From Streptomyces tagetis (GTDB lineage: Bacteria; Actinomycetota; Actinomycetes; Streptomycetales; Streptomycetaceae): DNA of 64,000 nt. The notes under the pieces are model-generated. The model did no database searches. It had not been told where the DNA came from and worked only from the letters and a program-made list of their open reading frames with translations. Of this stretch, positions 1 to 7,608 are shown piece after piece; positions within the stretch are counted from its first letter, which is position 1, and each line of letters begins with the position of its first letter. The stretch covers positions 717,244 to 781,243 of the forward strand of contig NZ_JAGPNL010000003.1 of assembly GCF_018069565.1 (NCBI RefSeq), written 5' to 3'. Both the position numbers and the translations under genes were made by a program.

Positions 1-68
1 TTGGCGGCCGATGACGCCTTCCTTGCGCCGCCCTCGGCAGGCGGACGTATCTGCTGAGGGCCGGGGCT

Positions 69-674
69 CTACTCTTCGGAGGCATCGTCCACGCCGAGAT
101 CGCGGCGCATGGCGGCCCTCAGGTCGGACAGCAGGGCCCACGACAGTTCCGTCTCGATCTCGAGGGCATCGAGTTCGCCGGCGCTGGGACGGCCGCCTGA
201 CGTCATGCTCTTCAGCAGGCCGTAGGTCTTGTTGAGCTGGTGGTTTGTTGCTCGGGCGTCTGCCAGCACGGCGCCGGGCACGATCATCTGTGCTTCTGCG
301 TAGCTGTCGCGAAGGACCAGGCGCCGTGCCTCTAGTTGCTCGGCGCACGCCTGGGTTTCTGCGTCGTCCCGGGCGCGCAGGGCGTGCGTGAGGTTGATCT
401 GTGCGGTCTGGTACTGCCGTGCCGTGGTGTTGAGGGAGATATAGCAGGCGCGGCGCAGATCGGTCAGTTCGCGTCGTGCCGCGAGGCGTGCTTCCCGTTG
501 CCGGACCTGTTCGGCGTGGGCGCGGTCTTCGCGTTGCTGACGAGCGGTCGCTTCCAGCTCATGGCGCTTGAGCCGATCGGCTCTGCTCTGAGTCAGCAGA
601 GCCGCGCCCAGGGTGCCGATGACACCGACGACGGCCACGGCGAGCGCAGCCCAGGTTTGTTCCACAGCTCCCAC
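69..674 (-). CDS. Small membrane-anchored coiled-coil protein, unknown function
   Basis: A 201-residue protein starting at GTG 674. Residues about 8-28 are hydrophobic (AALAVAVVGVIGTLGAALL) and form a single N-terminal membrane segment. They are followed by a long charged stretch rich in Arg, Glu, Gln and Ala that should be helical or coiled-coil, so the topology is probably a short anchor with a cytoplasmic helical domain. No enzymatic motif is visible and I do not recognise a named family; Streptomyces genomes hold many such DUF-type proteins. It stands alone, transcribed away from the tRNA-Ser/SRP RNA/dnaX cluster. The reading frame is supported by strong third-position GC. Function unknown. 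Confidence 0.75.
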   Translation of the reverse strand: MGAVEQTWAALAVAVVGVIGTLGAALLTQSRADRLKRHELEATARQQREDRAHAEQVRQREARLAARRELTDLRRACYISLNTTARQYQTAQINLTHALRARDDAETQACAEQLEARRLVLRDSYAEAQMIVPGAVLADARATNHQLNKTYGLLKSMTSGGRPSAGELDALEIETELSWALLSDLRAAMRRDLGVDDASEE

Positions 675-823
675 CTCGTATCGGGCAGGTGGGACGCTGC
701 CCTGCCTGCGTCAACGGTGCCGATCATAGGGTTCAGCCTTGCGCCGAGCCCGGCGAGGTCAAACGCCAAGCTAGGCACCACGGGCCCCATCGATGCCCGA
801 TCGCGGCAACCGCAACCCTCAAC

Positions 824-859
824 GTCGAAGGGCCCCACCTTGCGGTGGGGCCCTTCGAC
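824..859 (-). terminator. Hairpin terminator downstream of tRNA-Ser
   Basis: A 16-bp perfect stem (824-839 with 844-859) closes on a 4-nt loop, TTGC. There is no T-tract, as is usual in Streptomyces. It lies 20 nt beyond the 3' end of the minus-strand tRNA-Ser and so probably ends that transcript. Confidence 0.8.
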
Positions 860-878
860 TTCGTGCCCGGTGAGGCAC

Positions 879-966
879 TGGCGGAGGATACGAGATTCGA
901 ACTCGTGAGGGGTTGCCCCCAACACGCTTTCCAAGCGTGCGCCCTAGGCCTCTAGGCGAATCCTCC
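879..966 (-). tRNA. tRNA-Ser (GGA anticodon)
   Basis: The minus strand folds into a class II tRNA. The acceptor stem GGAGGAT/ATCCTCC is followed by G73 and an encoded CCA, there is a long variable arm, the T-loop reads GTTCGAATC, and the anticodon loop TTGGAAA gives anticodon GGA (reads UCC). It is the only tRNA in this window with CCA in the DNA. Length 88 nt. Confidence 0.95.
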
Positions 967-1028
967 GCCGGGAACATTACATGACGTTGGGGAGTGCTTG
1001 CGAACTCGTTCCCGCGGGGAGGATCGGG

Positions 1029-1034
1029 TACCCT
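1029..1034 (+). promoter_or_regulatory. Probable -10 box of the SRP RNA gene
   Basis: TACCCT lies 8 nt before the base of the SRP RNA stem, which is where the transcription start should be. No strong -35 is visible at the right spacing; CTCGTT at 1005-1010 is 18 nt upstream. Confidence 0.4.
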
Positions 1035-1037
1035 GTG

Positions 1038-1131
1038 CGGAGCCCCTCACGCGGCGCTATCTGACTGAACTCCCCCAGGGCCGGAAGGCAGCAAGGGTAG
1101 GTCGGCTCTGGCGGGTGCGTGGGGGGCGTTC
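1038..1131 (+). ncRNA. ffs: Signal recognition particle 4.5S RNA
   Basis: This is the small bacterial SRP RNA that binds Ffh and targets nascent membrane proteins to FtsY and SecYEG. The sequence shows the invariant apical hairpin with the GGAA tetraloop and GGAAGGCAGCAAGGG symmetric-loop motif (1083-1097). The ends pair: 1042-1052 with 1117-1127 form a GC-rich closing stem. Its place between tRNA-Ser and dnaX is the conserved Streptomyces arrangement. Exact ends are inferred from the pairing. Confidence 0.92.
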
Positions 1132-1197
1132 ACGTACCCGGGGGGTCCCTCGGGCGATGCGGGCCGGTTGTCGGTGGGCGCCTATAACCTCGTAGGC

Positions 1198-3543
1198 GTG
1201 TCGTCTCTCGCGCTGTACCGCCGTTACCGCCCGGAGTCCTTCGCCGAGGTCATCGGGCAGGGGCATGTCACCGACCCGTTGCAGCAGGCGCTGCGGAACA
1301 ACCGGGTCAATCACGCGTACCTGTTCAGCGGCCCGCGCGGATGCGGCAAGACGACCAGCGCGCGGATTCTCGCCCGCTGCCTGAACTGCGAGCAGGGCCC
1401 CACGCCCACCCCCTGCGGCACCTGCCAGTCCTGCCGCGACCTGGCGCGGAACGGGCCCGGTTCGCTCGACGTCATCGAGATCGACGCCGCCTCGCACGGA
1501 GGTGTGGACGACGCCCGTGACCTGCGGGAGAAGGCGTTCTTCGGGCCCGCCCACAGCCGGTACAAGATCTACATCATCGACGAGGCCCACATGGTCACGT
1601 CGGCCGGCTTCAACGCGCTGCTCAAGGTGGTCGAGGAGCCGCCGGAGCACCTGAAGTTCATTTTCGCGACCACCGAGCCCGAGAAGGTCATCGGGACCAT
1701 CCGCTCGCGCACCCACCACTACCCCTTCCGGCTCGTGCCGCCCGGCACCCTGCGGGACTACCTCGCCGAGGTGTGCCGGCAGGAGCAGATCCCGGTCGAG
1801 GAGGGCGTGCTGCCGCTGGTGGTGCGCGCCGGTGCCGGGTCCGTCCGCGACTCGATGTCCGTCATGGACCAGTTGCTCGCCGGGGCCGACAGCGACGGTG
1901 TGACGTACGCCATGGCGACCGCCCTGCTCGGTTACACGGACGGTTCGCTGCTCGACTCCGTGGTCGAGGCGTTCGCCTCGGGGGAGGGGGCGGCGGCCTT
2001 CGAGGTCGTGGACCACATCATCGAGGGCGGCAACGACCCGCGGCGCTTCGTCGCCGACCTCCTGGAGCGGCTGCGCGACCTCGTCATCCTCGCGGCCGTG
2101 CCCGACGCGGCAGAGAAGGGGCTCATCGACGCCCCCGCCGACGTCGTCGAGCGCATGCAGGCCCAGGCGCGCTCCTTCGGCGCCGCCGAGCTGAGCCGCG
2201 CCGCCGACCTGGTCAACGAGGGGCTCACGGAGATGCGCGGCGCCACCTCGCCCCGCCTCCAACTGGAGCTGATCTGCGCGCGCGTCCTGCTGCCCGCGGC
2301 CTACGGCGACGAGCGGTCCGTGATGGCCCGCCTCGACCGGATCGAGCGCGGCGTGCAGTTCTCCTCGGGCGCGGGCACGCCCGCGATGGGGTACGTGCCG
2401 GGACCCGAGGCGCACGGGGGCGGCGGTGCGCCGGTCCCGCCCGGCGGTGGCGCCGCTGCCGCCAGGGCGGCGGTACGGGCACCGGCGGGGGGTGGCGGAG
2501 GACCCGCGCAGGCTCCCGGCGGCCCGCATGCCCCGGGTACGCCGAGCACCCCTGGTGGGCACAGTGGCCCGAGCGGTCCTGGTGGTCCGGGTGGTCCCGG
2601 TGGTCCGGGTGCGTACGAGGCTCCCGGTGCCGGTGCGCCTCCGGTGGCCGAGCCCGGCCCGGCGAGCGGCGCCCGGCCCCCGGCGGCCCCCGTCCCCGTC
2701 CCCGCCCCCGCCACGCCTCCGGCTCCGGCTCCGGCTCCGGCCCCCGCGCCCGCCGCCCAGCCCCCCGCCTCCGCGCCCGGTGCCTGGCCCACCACCGCCC
2801 CCACCGGCGGCGGACGACGGCCCGGCGGCTGGCCCACCCCGGCGGCTCCGGGCGCCGGACGCCCCCAGGCCCCCGCCGCACCCGCCGCGCCGTCCGCCCC
2901 CGCGCACTCCGCGCCCCCGCCCCCACCCGTGGCCCAGGCCCCCGCCCCGGTCGGCGCACCGCCCCCGGGCGGCGGGCTCGACCCGCGTTCGATCTGGCCC
3001 AACATCCTGGAAGCGGTCAAGAACCGCCGCCGCTTCACCTGGATCCTGCTCAGCCAGAACGCCCAGGTGACCGGCTTCGACGGCTCCGCCCTCCAGATCG
3101 GCTTCGTCAACGCCGGCGCCCGCGACAACTTCCTGAGCAGCGGCAGCGAGGACGTCCTGCGGCAGGCCCTGGCCGAGCAGTTCAACGTGCAGTGGAAGAT
3201 CGAGGCCGTCGTCGACCCCTCCGGCGGCTCCGCGCCCCCGCCCGCCGGGCCCCCCGGCGGGTACGGCGGAGGCTTCGGCGCCGGTGCGCCCGCGCCGCGC
3301 CCCGCCGCTCCGCCCCCGTCCGGGCCGCCCGCGCCCCCCGCCGCGCCGTCCGCCCCCGCCGGACCGGCGCCCTCCGCGCCCGCGCCCCGGCCCCCGGCGC
3401 CCGAGCCGCCGCCTCCGGTCTCCCCGGAGGACGACACCCCCGAGGACGACGACCCCGACCTCGACGAGTCGGCCCTCTCCGGCATGGACCTGCTCGTACG
3501 GGAGCTGGGGGCGACCGTGGTGGAGGAGATCGCCAACGAGTGA
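1198..3543 (+). CDS. dnaX: DNA polymerase III subunits gamma and tau (clamp loader)
   Basis: DnaX is the ATPase core of the replicative clamp loader that opens the DnaN ring. The 781-residue product has the AAA+ landmarks in order: Walker A GPRGCGKT at 45-52, a zinc site with C61, C64, C73, C76 and C79, DEAH at 128-131 and the ATTE sensor near 157. After about residue 390 comes a very long Ala/Pro-rich linker (roughly 400-590 and 674-740) around a conserved C-terminal tau block (about 600-670). The GTG at 1198 is chosen because the family begins xSSLALYRRYRP; ten extra upstream codons are open but overlap the promoter. A TATAAC box at 1183-1188 with no ribosome binding site suggests a nearly leaderless mRNA. 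No gamma frameshift site was looked for in detail. Confidence 0.96.
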   Translation: MSSLALYRRYRPESFAEVIGQGHVTDPLQQALRNNRVNHAYLFSGPRGCGKTTSARILARCLNCEQGPTPTPCGTCQSCRDLARNGPGSLDVIEIDAASHGGVDDARDLREKAFFGPAHSRYKIYIIDEAHMVTSAGFNALLKVVEEPPEHLKFIFATTEPEKVIGTIRSRTHHYPFRLVPPGTLRDYLAEVCRQEQIPVEEGVLPLVVRAGAGSVRDSMSVMDQLLAGADSDGVTYAMATALLGYTDGSLLDSVVEAFASGEGAAAFEVVDHIIEGGNDPRRFVADLLERLRDLVILAAVPDAAEKGLIDAPADVVERMQAQARSFGAAELSRAADLVNEGLTEMRGATSPRLQLELICARVLLPAAYGDERSVMARLDRIERGVQFSSGAGTPAMGYVPGPEAHGGGGAPVPPGGGAAAARAAVRAPAGGGGGPAQAPGGPHAPGTPSTPGGHSGPSGPGGPGGPGGPGAYEAPGAGAPPVAEPGPASGARPPAAPVPVPAPATPPAPAPAPAPAPAAQPPASAPGAWPTTAPTGGGRRPGGWPTPAAPGAGRPQAPAAPAAPSAPAHSAPPPPPVAQAPAPVGAPPPGGGLDPRSIWPNILEAVKNRRRFTWILLSQNAQVTGFDGSALQIGFVNAGARDNFLSSGSEDVLRQALAEQFNVQWKIEAVVDPSGGSAPPPAGPPGGYGGGFGAGAPAPRPAAPPPSGPPAPPAAPSAPAGPAPSAPAPRPPAPEPPPPVSPEDDTPEDDDPDLDESALSGMDLLVRELGATVVEEIANE

Positions 3544-3657
3544 ACCGGCGGGAGACCCGGGTGTGAGGCGGTGAGGGGGCCCGTCCTGGAGGAAGCCACA
3601 AGCCCCCGGCGCCCGTCCCTTCGGAAGCCCGCACAAACCGCCCCCGTCCGCTGCCAT

Positions 3658-3663
3658 TAGGCT
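3658..3663 (+). promoter_or_regulatory. -10 box giving a probable leaderless purD mRNA
   Basis: TAGGCT ends 6 nt before the purD GTG, so transcription should start at or within a base or two of the start codon. There is no Shine-Dalgarno sequence upstream of the GTG, and no convincing -35. Confidence 0.5.
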
Positions 3664-3669
3664 GACCCC

Positions 3670-4962
3670 GTGAAGGTCCTCGTCATCGGCGGCGGCGCCC
3701 GCGAACACGCCCTGTGCCGTTCCCTGTCCCTCGACCCCGACGTCACCGCGCTGCACTGCGCACCCGGCAACGCCGGCATCGCCGAGGTCGCCGAGCTGCA
3801 CCAGGTCGACGCCCTCGACGGCGCGGCCGTCTCCGCGCTGGCCACCGGGCTCGGCGCCGACCTGGTCGTGGTCGGGCCGGAGGCGCCCCTGGTCGCCGGG
3901 GTCGCCGACGCCGTGCGCGAGGCGGGCATCCCGGTCTTCGGCCCCTCCGGGCAGGCCGCCCGGCTGGAGGGCTCCAAGGCATTCGCCAAGGACGTCATGG
4001 CCGGCGCCGGCGTGCCCACGGCCCGCTCCTACGTCTGTACGACGCCCGAGGAGGTCGACGCGGCCCTCGCCGCCTTCGGCGCCCCCTATGTCGTCAAGGA
4101 CGACGGACTCGCCGCCGGCAAGGGCGTCGTCGTCACCGCCGACGTCGAGGCGGCCCGCGCGCACGCCGGGGCCTGCCTGGGCACCGGTGACGCGGCCCGC
4201 GAGCCCGGCAGGGTCGTCATCGAGGAGTACCTCGACGGCCCCGAGGTCTCCCTCTTCGCCGTCACCGACGGCGAGACCGTCCGCCCGCTCCAGCCCGCCC
4301 AGGACTTCAAGCGCGCCCTCGACGGCGACGAGGGCCCCAACACCGGCGGCATGGGCGCCTACTCGCCGCTGCCCTGGGCCGACCCGAAGCTCGTCGACGA
4401 GGTCGTGCAGAGCGTGCTCCAGCCGACGGTGGACGAGATGCGCCGCCGCGGCACCCCGTTCTCCGGGCTCCTCTACGCCGGGCTGGCGATCACCGGCCGC
4501 GGGGTCCGCGTGATCGAGTTCAACGCCCGTTTCGGCGACCCCGAGACCCAGGTCGTACTGGCCCGCCTGCGCACGCCGCTCGCCGGGCTGCTGCTGGCCG
4601 CCGCCACCGGTACCCTCGCCGACCTGGAGCCGCTGCGCTGGAGCGAGGACGCGGCCGTCACCGTCGTCGTCGCCTCCCACAACTACCCCGGCACCCCGCG
4701 CACCGGCGACCCGGTCACCGGCCTCGACGAGGTGGCCGCCCAGGACGCCCCGCACGCCTACGTCCTGCACGCCGGGACCCGGCAGGAGAGCGACGCCGTC
4801 GTCAGCGCCGGCGGGCGTGTCCTGTCCGTCACCGCCACGGGGGCGGACCTGGCCGAGGCCCGCGAGCGCGCCTACCGGGCCGTCGCCCGCATCGGCCTCG
4901 ACGGCTCCCAGCACCGTACGGACATCGCGGCGAAGGCGGCGGCGGAGGCGGCGGAGGGCTGA
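3670..4962 (+). CDS. purD: Phosphoribosylamine-glycine ligase (GARS)
   Basis: PurD catalyses step 2 of purine synthesis: phosphoribosylamine + glycine + ATP to GAR. The 430-residue protein starts MKVLVIGGGAREHAL, the family's signature N-terminus, and contains the ATP-grasp lysine loop (DDGLAAGKGVVV, about 140-151) and the C-terminal acidic FNARFGDPETQ block (about 282-292) that holds the metal ligands. Length is normal. It is separated from purF, purM, purC and purSQL by several unrelated genes, as in other streptomycetes. The GTG start has a -10-like box only 6 nt upstream and no ribosome binding site, which points to a leaderless transcript. Confidence 0.96.
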   Translation: MKVLVIGGGAREHALCRSLSLDPDVTALHCAPGNAGIAEVAELHQVDALDGAAVSALATGLGADLVVVGPEAPLVAGVADAVREAGIPVFGPSGQAARLEGSKAFAKDVMAGAGVPTARSYVCTTPEEVDAALAAFGAPYVVKDDGLAAGKGVVVTADVEAARAHAGACLGTGDAAREPGRVVIEEYLDGPEVSLFAVTDGETVRPLQPAQDFKRALDGDEGPNTGGMGAYSPLPWADPKLVDEVVQSVLQPTVDEMRRRGTPFSGLLYAGLAITGRGVRVIEFNARFGDPETQVVLARLRTPLAGLLLAAATGTLADLEPLRWSEDAAVTVVVASHNYPGTPRTGDPVTGLDEVAAQDAPHAYVLHAGTRQESDAVVSAGGRVLSVTATGADLAEARERAYRAVARIGLDGSQHRTDIAAKAAAEAAEG

Positions 4963-5361
4963 CCGGCCCCGGGGCGGGGCCGACGGCCGGGCCAGCGGCC
5001 CCAGCCCGGCAGTTCCCGACCCACGGCAACCCCCGCCCCTGCCCCGCCCCCGTCCCGCCCGGAAAGCGCCCCCTTCGCGCCCCCGGCGCACCGGACTCCC
5101 CAGGCCCCGGCTTCCTCCATGGAACCGGGGCCTGACCCTTGCTCTGCGCCACTCAGCTCTCCCCAAAGCCATTCCATCGAGTGACCGATGCGCCATACGG
5201 CTGACGTGGACCGAGGCCCCAACTAGGGTGCCGCGCAGGCATTCCGGCACTTGGCCCACCGGCATTGCGATGTCGGGGGCGAGTGCCACAGTGGGGTCAT
5301 GGGCAACTCCAGGAGAGCAAGAGGACGGTCGGGGACGGCAAGGAGGGGGTGAGGTCCGCAC
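4963..5361 (+). other. 399-nt intergenic region with a candidate promoter
   Basis: No convincing gene. A possible promoter for the next gene is CTGACG at 5201-5206, 17 nt from TAGGGT at 5224-5229. A 17-codon ATG reading frame starts at 5299 and ends before the next GTG; it has weak support and was not called. Confidence 0.35.
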
Positions 5362-7269
5362 GTGACCGCAACCGGTGGTGTGGAAAGAGGCGCCCAGGCG
5401 GCGCGTGCGCGGGCGCTCGCCGTGCTGCGCGTCCGCAGCCGGGCGCTGGCCGTGGCCCTCGTGCCGGCCGCCGTCGCCGTCGTCCTGCTCGCGGGCGGGT
5501 TCACCGGCCACTTCCCGGGCCCGGCATGGGACGCCGCCCGCTGGGCCGTCACCGTCCTCGCGCTGCTCGTCCTGCTCGGCGCGGGCGCCATCGCCCTGGT
5601 CGTCGCCCGTGCCCGGCCCGCCGTCACGCCGACGGTGCCGGTCCCCGAGCACTCCGCCCCCGACCTCTACGGGCTGGTGCGCGACCTCGCCGACCGGCTC
5701 GGCGTCCCCGCCCCCTCCGCGATAGCCCTGACACCGGACTGCGACAGTTGGCTGGAGGACCGTACGCATCCGGCCCACGGCCCGCCGCCCGCCGGTGACC
5801 CCGACGACGCGGTCGGACCGGACGCCGGGGGCCGCCGGGACCCCGTCGCCCCGGTGCTCGTCATCGGCTCGCCCTTCCTGTGGTGGATGCGGGTCGGCGA
5901 GCTGCGCGCGGTCCTCGCCCCGGTCGTCGCCGGTACGGGCCCCTCCGCCCACCCCGACATAGCCGCCGCCCGCCGTTTCATACGCGGGCTGGACGCCGCC
6001 GTCGCCGTGGCCTCGGCGGGTGGCGGCAGGCCGTTCCTCCGGGTGGCGTACGCGGGTCTCGGTCAGGTGTCCCGCATGCTGCTGCGCAACTGCCGCGAGC
6101 ACGCGTCCGAGATGGAGCGCGGGGTGGCCGCAGCCGCCGCCGAACGGGCGCAGGCGGTCGACTACGGGCTGCGGATCGTCGCCCAGGAGCAGGTCGGCCT
6201 GGCCTACGCGGGCTGGGACCGGCTGCTGACCCGGGTGGCGCTGCCCGCCTGGCGGATGGGCCGGTGGCCCTCCCGACTGGACGTCGGCGTGGTCGCCGCC
6301 CTCACGGAGCTGTCCCGGCGGGACCGCCTGGCGGAAGGGTTCACCTCCCGGCTGGGCGAGCGTCCCGCCTGTGACCTGCTGGAGGAGCCCGGCACCGTCG
6401 ACGAGGCGGTCTCCCTGCTCGCCGCCCGCCTCTTCCACGGCGGTCCCACGGAGTCCCGGCCGGACTGGTCGCCGGTCGAGTGGGAGGAGTACCCGGAGGA
6501 GGTCGTCGACCGGACCTGGCGCACCGACGCCGCCCGCCTCCACCGCGTCCTGGACACCCTCGGCGTCCGCCGTTCCGCCGACGACGCGCCCGGCGCCGAC
6601 GGCCCCACGCTGGCCCGCGTCCTGAACCACCTCGCGCTCCCGCCGGCCGCCGGCCGGACCCCGGCGTTCCCCGCCTCCGACGGGCACAGCCCCGTACGCG
6701 CCCTCAACGGCTCCGCCGCCCCTCAGCCGTACGACCACGGCCACGGCAGCGACCACGACCACGGCAGCGACCACGACCAGGGCCGCGAACATGGCCACGA
6801 CCACGGCCACAGCCACCGCCCCGACCTCTTCGCGGACGACGACGACCTCGCCGACACCACCGCCTCCGGTGCCGCCCTGGCCGCCGGGCTCAGTGCCCAG
6901 TTGGCCCGCGAGGAGGCCGCCGGGGCCGTCGCGGCTCCGGTCGGCGCGACGGCGGGCCCGGCCGGACCCGAGGCCGCCTTCTGGGACGACCGGTCGCTCC
7001 CGCTCTTCCCGCTCCGGCCCCCGCGTTCCGGGCGCGAGATCCTCACCGACCACATCACGGCGATGGTCTGCTGCGCCGCGATGGACACGGCCGGCGCGGT
7101 CCCCGGCCTCGACTGGCTTGACGGCCCCACGCTCCTGATCGGCGGCGCCCGCGCCTCCGACCTGGCCCCGCGCGTCCTCAGTCTCGTCGAGAGCGGCGAC
7201 CCCGACCCCCTGCGGGCCTGGCTGACCGACCTCGGTATACGCCCGGAGAAGCCGGTCCGCCTGGTCTGA
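5362..7269 (+). CDS. M48-like membrane protein lacking the metalloprotease HExxH
   Basis: A 635-residue protein with two N-terminal membrane helices (about 29-47 and 61-82), followed by a layout that follows the M48 (HtpX/Ste24-like) family: a 'DLYGLVRDLADRLGVPAPS' segment, a hydrophobic 'LVIGSPFL' strand, then 'ELRAVLA'. In true M48 enzymes ELRAVLA is followed by HExxH; here residues 187-191 read PVVAG, and the later zinc-binding Glu region (usually ...E..AD) is also altered. I infer a catalytically dead relative. The C-terminal half contains a His/Asp-rich run (about 456-488, many HGHD-type repeats) that could bind metal. GTG start 5362. It lies between purD and purC; known Streptomyces homologues are annotated only as hypothetical. 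Confidence 0.75.
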   Translation: MTATGGVERGAQAARARALAVLRVRSRALAVALVPAAVAVVLLAGGFTGHFPGPAWDAARWAVTVLALLVLLGAGAIALVVARARPAVTPTVPVPEHSAPDLYGLVRDLADRLGVPAPSAIALTPDCDSWLEDRTHPAHGPPPAGDPDDAVGPDAGGRRDPVAPVLVIGSPFLWWMRVGELRAVLAPVVAGTGPSAHPDIAAARRFIRGLDAAVAVASAGGGRPFLRVAYAGLGQVSRMLLRNCREHASEMERGVAAAAAERAQAVDYGLRIVAQEQVGLAYAGWDRLLTRVALPAWRMGRWPSRLDVGVVAALTELSRRDRLAEGFTSRLGERPACDLLEEPGTVDEAVSLLAARLFHGGPTESRPDWSPVEWEEYPEEVVDRTWRTDAARLHRVLDTLGVRRSADDAPGADGPTLARVLNHLALPPAAGRTPAFPASDGHSPVRALNGSAAPQPYDHGHGSDHDHGSDHDQGREHGHDHGHSHRPDLFADDDDLADTTASGAALAAGLSAQLAREEAAGAVAAPVGATAGPAGPEAAFWDDRSLPLFPLRPPRSGREILTDHITAMVCCAAMDTAGAVPGLDWLDGPTLLIGGARASDLAPRVLSLVESGDPDPLRAWLTDLGIRPEKPVRLV

Positions 7270-7289
7270 CCTCGGTCCGCCTGGTCTGA
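7253..7289 (+). repeat. 17-nt direct repeat duplicating a stop codon
   Basis: CGGTCCGCCTGGTCTGA occurs at 7253-7269 and again at 7273-7289, a 20-bp period. The first copy encodes the last residues and stop of the preceding gene; the second lies just after it. It looks like a small tandem duplication by slippage. Confidence 0.8.
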
Positions 7290-7608
7290 TCCCATGCCCC
7301 CGGTCTTCTCCGCCCCCGGAACCCCACGCCCCCGGAACCCCACGCCCCGGTCCCCACACGCCCTCCCCACCCCCGGCGTCCACTCCACTCCCCGCGCCTC
7401 ACCCCCACCCGGCCCGCGACCTCACCCCCGTCCCTTCACCTCCGAAACCGGTCTCCCCACTTCCACTTCGGCTCGCTTCACGACGAACCGTGACCACACA
7501 CGCGCCACATGTGATGTGCTGGGACCGATCGCGTACGAGGCACAGGCGTTCGTCTCCACGCACGGCGCGACCACGGGGCAGGCCGGGAGAGAGGGAGAGG
7601 GACGTCCC
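7290..7608 (+). other. Gene-free leader before the dimethylformamidase-like gene
   Basis: About 320 nt with no convincing gene. It contains short imperfect repeats of a CCCCGGAACCCCACG type (about 7313-7350) and, nearer the gene, a less GC-rich part (7440-7530) where a promoter could lie. The reading frame of the downstream gene is open through this stretch, but composition is not coding-like. Confidence 0.4.

Noticed and set aside
5299..5352. A 17-codon peptide before the M48-like gene
   Set aside because: Starts with ATG but lacks a clear ribosome binding site; it could be chance in this GC-rich DNA.
1057..7383. A 2108-codon open frame on the minus strand across dnaX, purD and the M48-like gene
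   Set aside because: It is the shadow of three clear plus-strand genes in GC-rich DNA; the product is Gly/Arg/Val low-complexity without domains.
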